DNA of 64,000 bases from Mytilus edulis (Eukaryota > Mollusca > Bivalvia > Mytilida > Mytilidae), in assembly GCF_963676685.1 (NCBI RefSeq), contig NC_092344.1:101090749-101154748 (forward strand), in the 5' to 3' direction. Position numbers and translations under genes: made by a program. Positions within the stretch are counted from its first letter, which is position 1; every line of letters begins with the position of its first letter. Below are positions 13,650 through 24,600 of this stretch, piece by piece. The notes below the pieces were generated by a model, which saw only the letters and a list, made by a program, of their open reading frames with translations, was not told where the DNA came from and ran no database searches.

Positions 13650-14930
13650 AATTACGTGTGTCATTTGAAAGCAGTTTTTCTTAGTATACATATGATAAAT
13701 GCCAGTTTTTATTTCCGTACACTATTTTGCCTCGTTGACTCCATGCACGTTTTTGTTATGTTAGAAGTCCATTTATAAACAAACATCACAGTGAAAACAG
13801 ACGATTTGTATCAACTTCTGGAGTAAGGGTGAGGTGTGTCGGAAGGGTCAGCATTTCTAATCATGATTTGCATTAATTAAAATTAAGAATGGAAATGGGA
13901 TTACTAATCACCCCTAGACCAAATTGATGTGAGGACAAGGGAAATGGAAATGGAAGCAGTGTGTGCATGAGAAAGAGAACGAGTAGTCCCATTATGTATA
14001 AAATCAGTGAGTTAAACGAAATATGATTCATTAATGTCTGAAATCCAACTATCAAAAATTTGGATAATAATATTTAAATGACATAATGATGACAAAGGAA
14101 TGAATAGGGATGAAATACGAGATACGCTATATATATACATATAATTCTAAATTAGAAAAAGAAAAGAACTCAACCCGGATTGAATTTTGATAATGAGACA
14201 TTTTTACAGCTGTAGACCAGACAGAATATAAACAGTACGTATGAATCACCAATAACTACAGTATTAATTTGTCTAATTAAAAAACTTACTTAATTAGTGT
14301 CAATGTGTAAGTCTTATAACCACAATCAATAATATGTATACTTTGATAAAGCTGAGGACCTTGCATATGATAGTGCAATCACAGAAACTAAAGTTTAAGC
14401 AGAGAATGCTGAGACACAACATTTAATAATAAAAAGAGCAGTGGTCTCTTATTTAAAACGAATGTCATACACATATAGCTGATCACAGTCTTATATAAGC
14501 CATGCATGAATTTTGGCCGAAATACTTTGGGTACAGCAGACAATGGAAAAATCTGAATGACAATATGTTGGAAGGTCAAAGTTACTACTAAACCCCTCTT
14601 TTTAATTTCAATCAGTTGATTCATTCCTTCGATGGTTTAACTGGTGCCATTCTGAGTTTGTTGACGTTATGGAATGTTTGTGTAAAAGACGGCCATGGAT
14701 ATATTCCAATTATCAAAACCAGTTTTTCGTCCTTCTTTTTCAATTGTGACATCACCGAATGACAATTGACGTCACATGTATACTCACCATGAGCAGGATT
14801 TAATTACCTTTTTGTGGCACATGCGATCAACACGGCTTTGGTAAAGTTCGTGTTGCTTATTCTTTTGGTTTTTACGTAATGTTTTGTTTTTTCGTCATTT
14901 TTCGCTGTTTGTTTATATGTTATTGGATAT

Positions 14931-15056
14931 AGGAAGATGTGGTGTGAGTGCCAATGAGACAACTCTCCATACAAATAACAATTTAAAAAGTAAACCTTAT
15001 AGGTTAAAGTACGGCCTTCAACACGGAGCCTTGGCTCACCACGAACAATAAGCTAT
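14931..15056 (+). mobile_element. GAAGATGTGG family, subfamily of the RT-bearing copy
   Basis: Begins GGAAGATGTGGTGTGAGTGC and includes ACGGCCTTCAACACGGAGCC. These variants are shared with the tail of the element at 55118 and differ from the other copies, so this is a truncated relative of the RT-bearing subfamily. Confidence 0.8.
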
Positions 15057-16329
15057 TTGTCTTTTTTCGACTTCTTAGTTCTAAATTGAAGTCTGTCATC
15101 TTTATATGCCTTTATATTCAAGTACACAACAGAACATACATAAAAACGACGATATCACAACTTCAAAACAAGTTAGTGCCTTATGTCAAATCATTTAATT
15201 GTTATGTGTATAGTTTGGTAATTATTATAATTGAATGAGTGAGGAAAATAAATCTTGTAAGTCAATTTTCTAATCTCATACTTAATTTTCACGTACCATA
15301 AATTTTGACATTTTCACTTATATGTTTAAAACTTTAAATATCATCATAATACATTAAGTCATTTAATAAAAGGTAAGACAAAGTACCTTTATTACATAAA
15401 TGAAGTTATTCTTATGCAATAAACATAGTCATGGGCTAGTCTAATCATGACAGATTATTCTGCCAGAGAAGGTTATTGTAAATTAATTTTTAGAAACCCT
15501 GAAACTCTAGTTCATAATTGATTTTTGTCATATATTTTCAGCCTCAACCAATGAGATAAAATTGAGAATGGAAATGGGGAATGTGTCAAAGAGATAATCT
15601 GCTTCTTTGATGAAATGTTTTAGTGAAGTCCCCTTTTCGCTGCATATCTTGTGTTGCATATTCAAACGAGCAAGACTTCTTGTAACCTTGGGGGATCTTT
15701 AATTTCTACAGCACAACCCCAGCATATAATAGCAAATAAGAACAAGGAAAAAGAAAACGTTTTAAAGTACAATAGCCGGTCGGGATACCAAGTTCGCTCG
15801 AGGAAAATGCAACCTTATTTTTAATACAATCACTAGAAGAAAAAAAATAAGATGCGTGAACAGTTCCAGTAACGAAGCAAACGCCTTTTGAACACTTCAG
15901 GCAAAACAGTCCACCAGCAACGCTACCGACAAATGTAGCAGTCGCATAAACATTATCCACTACTAATAGTAATAATCATTAGTCATTTACGAAGTTAATA
16001 TATATCTTCTTTTGAGTTTAAGTGAGAAGTGGGAGTTTCTCGTATTTGCTTTGTAAGTGCTAGAAAACTGAATTTCTCAGTAATTATATATTGAAAATGG
16101 AATTGAAACCTTTGCTATGTATGGGTTTATTTCTATCAAAACTATGAGTAAATGATCTAAATTTATATTTATTTATAAACAAGATTTCATGCCAAAATTA
16201 ACATAATAATTTCAAATAAATTAGTAATGTTTCATAATCAAACTCATTTGAATTTTAAATCGTAAAGTATTACTAAGCGTGTCTACTTTTAGCCTACATC
16301 ATACCTTTATTTTTACCTGTTCAGTTTAA
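15057..16329. other. Upstream region of gene 1, no gene seen
   Basis: A minus-strand open frame at 15706-15960 reads a hydrophobic, cysteine-containing peptide (GSVAGGLFCLKCSKGVCF). It begins with GTG, has no ATG, and matches nothing I know. It might be an old exon or element fragment. Confidence 0.3.
15555..15598 (+). mobile_element. GAATGGAAATGGGG family, short fragment
   Basis: Only the fixed end is present: ATAAAATTGAGAATGGAAAT followed by GGGGAATGTGTCAAAGAGA. Confidence 0.65.
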
Positions 16330-16366
16330 CCAATCAAAACTACTCTGATCTCGTTTGGTATAAAAG
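16330..16366 (+). promoter_or_regulatory. Core promoter of LURAP-like gene 1 (CCAAT box and TATA box)
   Basis: A CCAAT motif lies at 16330-16334 and a strong TATAAAAG box at 16359-16366. The ATG of gene 1 is 76 bases downstream of the TATA box, which leaves room for a start site near 16390 and a short 5' leader. The order and spacing fit a textbook TATA promoter. The start site itself is inferred. Confidence 0.6.
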
Positions 16367-16441
16367 GTTCTTTAAAGCTTTTTAAGTACAGTGATAATAT
16401 TGCTATCAAAGTTTTACATAAATTTACTTGTAAAGTTAAAT

Positions 16442-16660
16442 ATGGTTTTGGAGGCTAACTCTACAAACAAACAAACAACAACTTCATCTGTTGATAAATA
16501 TGAAAAAGAGGTGGACCTTCAGAATGATTGCAGATCATTTTATCTTAATCGTGTTAAAGCAACTGAAAATTTGAAGCAAAAATTGGAGAATAAAAACGGA
16601 GTCTGTGAACGAAAGAAGACTTCTATGTCGATGGCTATGGATAGATTACGACTTGAAATG
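16442..16660 (+). CDS. LURAP/FAM89-like adaptor, gene 1, exon 1
   Basis: This exon encodes the first 73 residues of a predicted 157-residue protein (exon 2 is 16996-17250). The ATG at 16442 was chosen over the longer open frame from 16391 because it lies a normal distance below the TATA box and gives an N-terminus like those of genes 2 and 3. The exon holds the family motif DKYEKEVDL...CRSFY...R...TE (about residues 17-41), a basic lysine-rich middle, and the start of a leucine helix (MDRLRLEM). It ends at a GTATGT donor in phase 0. The 335-bp intron closes with a pyrimidine-rich tract and CAG. The family is assigned from the helix that the two exons form together; vertebrate LURAP1 and FAM89B are small cytoplasmic adaptors linking MRCK kinase to actomyosin or LIMK1. 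Nothing in the sequence shows which partner the mussel protein binds. Confidence 0.82.
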
Positions 16661-16995
16661 GTATGTAGTGATTTAACGTACTTCTTATTTATACTGTTGA
16701 TGTAAATGTCCTTTGGTTTTGTGAGTCTTTGTTTACTCCTTGGTTTTAATTGTTATTGTCTTTCAGTATCAATTATATTACTCAATATCATGTACTTTTA
16801 AATACGTATAAATATATTGCTACCTTGAAATTGTGCTTTCAAACATTTCGGTTATTGCCGCATTTTTTTCTTTAAAAAGTACTAAATACATTATAATTTG
16901 AGATAAGGTTTAATGTGCTTTAAATAATTTTTTTTTACTATAGCCCAAGACACTAAATATTTTTTGCTAATTCAACATTTTTTTGTCCATTACAG

Positions 16996-17250
16996 ACCTC
17001 TCTTGTCGACCAAGATCTTTCCCTAATGAGACAGTTACTGACGCTGAATGAAACTATCGAGGAGCTGAAGAACAAGAGGCTGTATGGTGTCAGTAAAGAT
17101 TCTTTAGATGACAGTGCAGACTATCTAAAGGGCAGCACGTGTCATCTGAGTAAAAGCGTGTCCACCATGTCACTTGGCAGTGACTATTCTTGTGAGTGTA
17201 GTGGATCTGAAGATGACACCGACCTGACGAAAAGAGATTTAGATTCCTAA
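16996..17250 (+). CDS. LURAP/FAM89-like adaptor, gene 1, exon 2 (C-terminus cut by a stop)
   Basis: Exon 2 follows a TTACAG acceptor in phase 0 and encodes 84 residues. It opens with TSLVDQDLSLMRQLLTLNE and IEELK, completing the leucine helix begun in exon 1; the pattern EM-x2-L-x3-D-x2-LMRQL-x3-NE-x-IE resembles vertebrate LURAP1L and FAM89. A serine-rich, acidic tail follows (CSGSEDDTD). The frame stops at TAA 17248-17250. Directly after it, still in frame, come codons for DTGYGE and then TGA (17269-17271). Genes 2 and 3 end in DSGFDE and DSGINIE, so the conserved C-terminal motif sits behind a premature-looking stop. The cause could be a recent nonsense change, an allele, a sequence error, or readthrough. 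At 157 residues this is the shortest of the three paralogues (183 and 191). Confidence 0.82.
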   Translation, partial: TSLVDQDLSLMRQLLTLNETIEELKNKRLYGVSKDSLDDSADYLKGSTCHLSKSVSTMSLGSDYSCECSGSEDDTDLTKRDLDS

Positions 17251-17405
17251 GACACTGGCTATGGCGAATGATTCAATACTAAACACCTGTAACAGTATAT
17301 CTGAATATTCTAGTCATATTCTGTGAAGGCTGGTGCACCCTCGTTACAACTAGAAGAGACAATCTGAGTGCCGACCCCTTAATGACAACAAAATTGTTTT
17401 TGAAG

Positions 17406-17795
17406 GTGAGTTCAAATGCAAATCTTACGCAAAAGTAGTAATAGAATAGAAAACAGTGATAAAAACAATGCTAAGCTCTACATCTGGATTAATGTAAGTT
17501 TACGCGTCATATCTGACTGCACTTAAAGCGAACATTTCAAACCAATACATTAGATGAATTGATGAAAGCAAGACAATTTTGGTTTTTCGTAATTTACTAT
17601 GCAAATTTTAAACTTTATCTGCTGTCATTACATAAGAGATTATCAATCGTAATACGGAATGGTATATACAATGGTACATTCTTGAAACTTTTCAGTTGGT
17701 GTTTTTGTATTGTCTCTTACACCTTATCAGTGCATCCATAGTTCTGTTTTATATGTATTTGTATTTCATACTTTATTTTTTTTTTACATTTTCAG
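17406..17795 (+). other. Possible intron in the 3' UTR of gene 1
   Basis: A good donor (GAAG|GTGAGT) at 17405/17406 pairs with a strong acceptor (long T tract, then TTTTCAG) ending at 17795. The intron would be 390 bp and would start 155 bases after the TAA stop. A final untranslated exon from 17796 would run to an ATTAAA signal at 17991-17996. An exon junction this far after a stop would make the message a candidate for nonsense-mediated decay. The prediction rests only on splice-site quality. Confidence 0.4.
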
Positions 17796-17990
17796 ATCAC
17801 AGAAGGGACCTAGTTACGAGCAACAGACCTAACTGACAAAAAGGCTTATAATCTATAGTGACAATTTCTATATTTTATCTTAAAGAAGACTGTGTTAAAA
17901 AACATAGATTATTGAACAATTCAATTGACTACTTACGAAATGTATTACATTGTGTATGTACAAATTATAGATTAATAATTTATAATATGA

Positions 17991-17996
17991 ATTAAA
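17991..17996 (+). terminator. Possible poly(A) signal of gene 1 (ATTAAA)
   Basis: This is the variant hexamer ATTAAA, in AT-rich sequence about 195 bases into the predicted last exon. An AATAAA at 18075-18080 is an alternative. No cleavage site can be read from the sequence. Confidence 0.3.
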
Positions 17997-18420
17997 ACAT
18001 GATTATTTCTCGCTTTAAAACTTTTTTTCTATTACGCCGCTAATTTTGCACAGGACAATTTGCTTTTAATACCAAATAAAAATATAACATAACTAAAAAA
18101 AAACATCACAAAACAAGAACAAGAAAAAAAGAAAGAGGGAAGAAAAGAGAACGTGTTACTTTATTGTTCCAGATTCAATATGGTAGATTCGAATGGAAAA
18201 ATTAAAATAGATATGGAGTTGTTTAAGTATTTGTCTACATGAGTTCTAGCATATCATATCAATTTATGAACAGTCGAATTGGCTATGAATGTTTTGGTGG
18301 TTCGATTATTATTATTAAAGTCAAAATGTGTTTACTCTGTGCTGGAACATAGTAAATTCAAAACAATTCACATGGCTAGTTAGTTATGAATATCTGTCAA
18401 TAAAATGCAACAGCATTTGC

Positions 18421-18549
18421 TAAGATATAAAAAAAAAACCAGACGTGGTATGAAAGCCAATAAGACAACTCTCCACAAACCAAATGCAACAGAAATTAAC
18501 ATATAAAGGGCACCTTACGGCCTTCAACAATGAACAGAGCCCATACCGT
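18421..18549 (+). mobile_element. GAAGATGTGG family, truncated copy
   Basis: A diverged start (ACGTGGTATGAAAGCC) and GGCCTTCAACAATGAACAGA identify it. Truncated at about 18549. Confidence 0.7.
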
Positions 18550-19292
18550 TCACGAAGGATACATGTAGAAATAAACTGTGGTTTTGTGTGTGTTTCATAC
18601 TTCCCAGCTTTCATTGTTAAATGTTTTAAGTGTCTGTCGTATAATCAAGTGATGAAGCCTCAATATTATTATGTAATAGAATCGAGTGTTTCTTGTGGTA
18701 TTTTTGACGTAGCTGTTTTCTAATATTACATTCAAATTCAAATACACAAAGGTTATGAAAGCAACGAATAATGAATAAGATACACAAGACATGCTCTTCT
18801 TGGTTTTCTTCATCAAAATTAAGACACTGACAAAATATGGGAAATAATAAATCTTAATCCTTATATCGGAAGTATTGTTCATGAAAATAAACGAACATGA
18901 GTTGAAAGTGTCAATGAGACAGCCAAAAAAAAACCCCAACAATATCATACCGCAATCAAGGAAAACAAGCTCAAAGTAAACATACATCTGATAAGAAATC
19001 AAATCGACCTATATGGTCATCATCCGTAGCTGTATTTCAGAGAAAATTCTATTCAGCAATATCACAAGCATCACATGAAGACACAAGCCGAATTATAAAT
19101 AAGGAGAGAAAAAAAAAACATTTTTCGTTTAGTCTTTACCATGATATTATCTTGTTTTGTTCTGGGTATTGTATGACATAAATTAAATATCTGTCTGTAC
19201 TTTTTTGAAACAAAAGCAAAACGTATACCTAAATGTAAGATGTAAAAGATCCCGGAAAAAAGCGATACAATTCAAAAGAAAAAACTAACAGC

Positions 19293-20000
19293 TTTTTCAA
19301 AGCCGTTTGCATATTTTCGAAATGTAAAAAACCCTAATCATGACACATGTCAACCGACGACAACTACTGGGGTTTCTATCAACCGACGACAACTACTGGG
19401 GTTTCTGTCAACCGACGACAACTACTGGGGTTTCTGTCATTTACCGTAATAGTTCTGGAAAGAAACTGAATCAGAAATTTGAAGAAATGTATCAAAAACT
19501 GCTTTAACAAGACAAAATGTTCATGTGCCGGTCCCAGTGACGAGTTTCTTTAGTGATTGTCTTTTGTCATAGATATAAATTTTTGTTTGTCATAGATATA
19601 AGTTTTTGTTTGTCATTTAGAGAAATAGTTGTTTTTCAAAGCCGTTTGCATATTTTCGAAATGTTAAAAACCCTAATCATGACACATGTCAACCGACGAC
19701 AACTACTGGGGTTTCTGTCAACCGACGACAACTACTGGGGTTTCTGTCAACCGACGACAACTACTGGGGTTTCTGTCAACCGACGACAACTTCTGGGGTT
19801 TCTGTCATTTACCGTAATAGTTCTGGAAAGAAACTGAATGAGAAATTTGAAGAAATGTATCAAAAACTGCTTTAACAAGACAAAATGTTCATGTGCCGGT
19901 CCCAGTCAAGAGTTTCTTTAAATGATTGTCTTTTGTCATAGATATAAATTTTTGTTTGTCATAGATATAAGTTTTTGTTTGTCATTTAGAGAAATAGTTG
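19293..20000. repeat. Tandem duplication (339 + 369 bp) containing a 29-bp minisatellite
   Basis: Block 19293-19631 is repeated at 19632-20000 with near identity. Each block contains a 29-base minisatellite (starts CAACCGACGACAACTACTGG): three units at 19351-19437 and four at 19690-19805. One extra unit plus a single-base change accounts for the 30-base difference in block length. Each block also has an internal doublet of GTCATAGATATAA. The open frame across the second block reads repeat DNA and is not a gene. Confidence 0.93.
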
Positions 20001-20920
20001 TTTGATTAAGAGAATTTCAAGTTGAAGGCAAATCTTTGGAAGTTTCTTTTAAATTCATTTCTTTAATAATTGTTTAGGCTTGTGAAGCAATTAAGAACGA
20101 CTTACGTATCGTATGGACATTTGTCTTTTGTTGTAAAATGAAATAAAAATAGCACTATATAAATGGTATGTGCCCGAAGCGCTTCTCTGGATTTTCCTCC
20201 ATCAAGAACGGACAAGGCCAAATATTTTAAAAGCCAAGGATGTATGAGAAATGGAACAGATGACCAATGCTAATGACCAAATCAGGACTTGAAAGTAATA
20301 TCGAAATCTATTCAAGATTAACTTTGACTTTACTTTCTCAAACTGAAAATTAACCTTTATGGTGATGTTTGATAGCTTGTTTGCTGTCCAATTGGCGTTT
20401 ACTCAACATTTTCCTTAAAACATATTGAATATTTACAAACAGTTGAAATTTTTCGACTCACTATCTAACTGATAAAACAATGCTGTCTTTTAGCCTTGCA
20501 AATCTCTTGGAAGAAACGTGCCTTCTAACCCCTGGTGGGTTTTGTTTTAGATTTGAAAATATTTCATGAAGTACTTATATATGAAAAAAGATATAACGAT
20601 ATCGTATTAAATATTTAAAAGTATTTGCTTTTATCTTTTGCATCTTTTACAGTCATAGAAATTCTGAATAAAGTTTTGTTTCTTAACTAGTCTTAACTGG
20701 TCTAATAGTACAGGGTAAAATCTAGTGAACAAAGAGTGCTTTATGTGCTATGGCTCATTAAGGATTTGCTTCGTAATGAGAGTGACGTGTACGTCTGATC
20801 GAGAGTTTAACATATTGGAACAGTTGAAGAATGTGAAGTTTAACAATTTCATGACTCTTCAAGGATACTTAAATACTAGTAGCAGTCAGCACCGTCAATA
20901 CATTTTAGATACAAAATGAT

Positions 20921-21205
20921 GTTAAAATTGTGAATGGAAATGGGGAATGTGTCAAAGAGACAAAAACCCGACCATAGAACAGACAAAAGGCAGAAGGTCA
21001 CCAATAGGTCTTCAATGCAGCGAGAAATTCCCGCACCCGGGGGCGTCCTTCAGCTGACCCCTAAACAAATATATATGCTACATGTAGTTCAGTGATAATG
21101 AACGCCATACTAAACTCCAAATTATGCACAAGAAACTAAAATTAAAAATAATACAATACTAACAAAGGCCAGAGGCTGCTGACTTTGGACAGGCGCAAAG
21201 TTAAG
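20921..21205 (+). mobile_element. GAATGGAAATGGGG repeat family, long copy
   Basis: Starts at TTAAAATTGTGAATGGAAAT and runs through GTCAAAGAGAC, TTCAATGCAGCGAGAAATTC and CCAGAGGCTGCTGAC. The family shares one fixed end (AAAATTGAGAATGG) among copies of varied length, again a retroelement-tail pattern. Confidence 0.78.
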
Positions 21206-21254
21206 CGACAATAGTGTAATTAAAAAACAATGTATTTATAATAAGAATTGTGTG

Positions 21255-21640
21255 GATATAAAAAAAGAAGATGTGGTATGATTGCTATTGAGACAATTCT
21301 CCACAAGAGACCAAATGACACAGAAATTAACCACTATAGGTCACCGTACGGCCCTCAACAATGAGCATAGCCAATACCGCATAGTCAGCTATAAAAAGCC
21401 CCGAAATGACAAATGTAAAACAATTCAAACGACAAAAATAACGAACTAATTTATGTACAAAAAAATAACGAAAAACAAAAGTGTAAGACAGGAGCAAACG
21501 ACAACAACCAAATTACAGGCTCCTGACTTGGGACAGGCACATACATACAGAACGTGGCGGGGTTAAACACGTAGCGGTATCCCAACTCTCCCCTAACATG
21601 GGACAGTGGTGTAATAGTACAACATAGTCAGCTTCTTTCG
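21255..21640 (+). mobile_element. GAAGATGTGG family, long copy
   Basis: The longest stand-alone copy, about 385 bases, reaching the GGGACAGGCACATACATACA and GGCGGGGTTAAAC parts of the family. It lies immediately after the repeat at 20921-21205. Confidence 0.8.
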
Positions 21641-22304
21641 CCTCAACATGTTCTACTAAAATAAGAGCTCATCCGTTCTGGCAGACATTTAGCGAAACAA
21701 CAAGACGCGTATAGAAACCAAAGTGTTTAAAAAAGTGTCCTTTTTATTTTCGAACAGTAGCATTACGATGAACTTCATGAGGTTTTCAGTGTATTGTTTA
21801 TCTTTGGTAGGAAGGTATATACAAACTAACAGATTTATAAGGGGAGTATTTAAAGAGATGTTATCATTAACTTCAAAAGAGTGTAAATAATGATTTAACT
21901 TTATAGAAGGTGAAATAAAATATTTCGATTACTGTCTGACGTAAATTGATATAGAATAAGTACATGTATGAATGTAGATTATGCTGGATTAACCATAATA
22001 TGTCAAATCAAACTTCTTGTAATTACAGCGATAGAATGTCTATTATATTAAATTACATCACTATTTTCAAAGAAGAACTTACTAACTATACTCTGAAAAT
22101 GAATTTGATTTTTTTCTAAGCAGATAATAAGTTTTTGTAAAGCAATCTGCATAAAGATAATAGAAACTACTAAAGTTCCAAATGGTGAAATTGAAATCAT
22201 CTCTTCGTAAATTTTGCGGACGCCATCAGAGTTGATTAACCGTTTCACAAATAATATTGGATATGTTCCATACGTCATAACTACAATTCCCTTCCATTTC
22301 ATAA

Positions 22305-22700
22305 ATGTGACCTACCGAATTAGACTATTTACCGGATTTGTTATCTCATAAGAAACACGACGGGTGCCAAACTCCCCAGCAGTTCCAGCTCCGATCCGCA
22401 TACGGGTCCACATACTACTCTACACTAATGATGTAAAGGAAAATAGTTCCGGAACGGAAACGATCACTGTACGGAGTTTGGACGGGTGCCACATGTGGAG
22501 CAGGATCTGCTTACCCTTCCGGAGCACCTGATATCACCCCTAGTTTTTGGTGGGGTTCTTGTTGTTTATTCTTTAGTTTTCTATGTTGTGTCATGTGTAC
22601 TATTGTTTGTCTGTTTGTCCTTTTCATTTTTAGCCATGGGTTTGTCAGTTTATATTTTCGATTTATGGTATCTTTCGTCCCCCTTTTCTAAAACATTCAA
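22305..22700 (+). mobile_element. Repeat family with CTTCCGGAGCACCTGA, host of the 114-bp MITE
   Basis: Starts near TGTGACCTACCGAATTAGAC and includes CTTACCCTTCCGGAGCACCT, TTTTCTATGTTGTGTC and TTTTAGCCATGGGTTTGTCA. The 90-codon open frame here is carried by the repeat. Confidence 0.75.
22367..22480. mobile_element. 114-bp MITE with an 8-bp target duplication
   Basis: The element begins CCAAACTCC and ends GGAGTTTG, so its termini are inverted. It is flanked on both sides by GACGGGTG (22359-22366 and 22481-22488). It sits inside the dispersed repeat at 22305-22700, and removing it restores that repeat's continuity. An 8-bp duplication fits hAT-type transposition; there is no coding capacity. 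Confidence 0.75.
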
Positions 22701-22770
22701 CCAAAACCATGCAACGTCGTATGTATCTAAGGAGATAAATAATCATAAAATAGGATGACGTAAAACAAAC

Positions 22771-23217
22771 TAGTATGAAATTCAAAACAGTGTAGCTGTG
22801 GCCATTGATTGACCCATCAAAATCATCCATTGACTGGGACAATTTACGTGAACGTTTGTCTGTAACAACCACTGTTCATGACGTACCTACGATAGACATT
22901 TAAACTGTGGGGTCAACAAAGGTTTCTTAACGCCTTTAATTATAAAATAATTCGAAAAATTAATCAGGAATAACCTTTGTGTTTTGATTTATATAATTGA
23001 TATAAATCAAAATATCGTGTTATTTCTGATTAATTTTTCGAATTACTTTATTTAGGTGTTGAGAACCTTTGGTGACCCCATAGTTTAAGTGTCTTTAAAA
23101 AGTACATAGTGAGCATTGGTCGTTACATACAAACGTTCACCTAAATTGTCCCAGTCAATGAATGATTTTAATGTGTCAATCAATGGCCACAGCTACACTG
23201 TTTTGAATTTCATACTA
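22771..23217. mobile_element. 447-bp palindromic foldback element
   Basis: The left end TAGTATGAAATTCAAAACAG is matched by its reverse complement at the right end (to 23217), and the two arms pair with modest divergence over almost their whole length. The centre (about 22990-23030) is itself a small AT-rich palindrome, TTTTGATTTATATAATTGAT and its complement. There is no coding capacity. The structure fits a foldback MITE. Confidence 0.88.
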
Positions 23218-24419
23218 TTAAATTAGTTTAGAAAACTTATCTACGGCGAACACCGATAAAAATTTAAGCAATAGACATTGTTTTACAATTAAGTAATAAA
23301 AACTATGTACCGAGCATCAACATTTCCTGCATTAAAGTTATTTAGATAGATAAGTCCGAATTTGAATATTCTGATGTTCAATTCAAATACAACGTATACA
23401 TTACACCTTATTTCAAACAGCTATATGTAATCGATACCATCATGATCACAGTATTATGAATATATTTAATTTTAATCGTCACTTGAAGTCGTATGTAAAC
23501 TAAAGGTCAAGAAGGCAACCACCAACAGAGTTAAACATAGATATCAATTCTAAAGTTAATGATAACGTTATTTAGTATATAACAAACAAGGGTCACCACT
23601 GACGTAGAGAACACTCATCACATGGAATAAGTTAAATTGATCCCATCAAACGAATGTAAGGAGATGTTATTAAAATGTCTTTATGCAATATCACATAAAT
23701 ATCAGCATTACTTCGAGTTTTACAGATATAGTTAAATGTGTCACGAAATCCACCTAATGTCGTAGTTGAAATGTATTGTGTAATCTATATTTTAAAATTT
23801 TATGAAGATAATGAAATAAATACAATATTTTGTACAAAAAATGAAAAATAATACATTTATTAGGCGCCAGTATTCTGCTCTTTTTCTTTTTACAAATGCA
23901 TTCCAATTGTTTTTATATGCTCTAATTTTTTACTTGAGAAATGTGACCGATATTTTAAACGAAAAAATGTAAATATAGTGATATAAAGACTCTCGTTGCT
24001 GTTATTTTCATCTTGCATACTGAAACCACAGATACTAAAAGGTTTCTCTTTATTTGTTTCTGCTTTGCTTAAATTATGTGACAGAAAATGTGCACTTGAC
24101 TAAGTCGATAACTAATTAGTATGTAAATAGTTTGTCTCCTGAAAGTTGGATATGGTGAAGCTAAGAGCATACCAAATGAACACAGACATAATAAATATGA
24201 TCATAAATTATGAAGCAAAGTTTAAAATAGATAATTATCCATGTATTTTCACAAACCATATTGTTTATAATTGTTTTACACATAAATCAGTAAGTTTTTT
24301 TTTTATATAAATCGTATCGCATTTGTATGCATTCCTCACACATACGGTATGACTTTTGACCATTTTAAACGCCGTACGCTGGTAGTTGCAGCAAATGAAA
24401 TGTATTAAGAGAGGTTACA
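23218..24419. other. No gene seen
   Basis: AT-rich sequence with no exon or repeat that I recognise; the same is true of 20001-20920, 21641-22304 and 24601-25452. Confidence 0.45.
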
Positions 24420-24600
24420 GATACTAAAAGAATAAAAAAAAAGTCGAAAATGAACTGACAACGCCATGACAGAAAAGGGAAAAGGACCAAAATACAAACA
24501 ACAGTTTTACTAAACTGAAAAAAGAGCAACATAACAAACCCTACAGAAAACGGGTGTGATCTCAGGTGCTCCGCAAAGGTAAGTATATCCTGCTCCATAT
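24420..24600 (-). mobile_element. CTTCCGGAGCACCTGA family, reverse copy
   Basis: Contains AACTGACAACGCCATGAC and GTGATCTCAGGTGCTCC, the reverse complement of the family. The open frame 24365-24598 is carried by it. Confidence 0.65.

Larger units (their letters stand above)
12250..14930. other. No gene seen
   Basis: It holds the hairpin at 12386 and the TIR-element end at 13570. About 14740-14900 is a diverged stretch resembling the CTTCCGGAGC family (CGTGTTGCTTATTCTTT). Nothing else is recognisable. Confidence 0.45.

Noticed and set aside
18595..19002. 135-codon minus-strand frame
   Set aside because: It is AT-rich and hydrophobic, overlaps another long frame on the opposite strand, has no family resemblance and no promoter or splice support.
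19553..19837. 94-codon plus-strand frame with GFLSTDDNYW-like repeats
   Set aside because: It crosses the 29-bp minisatellite, which shifts frame at each unit; it is repeat DNA.
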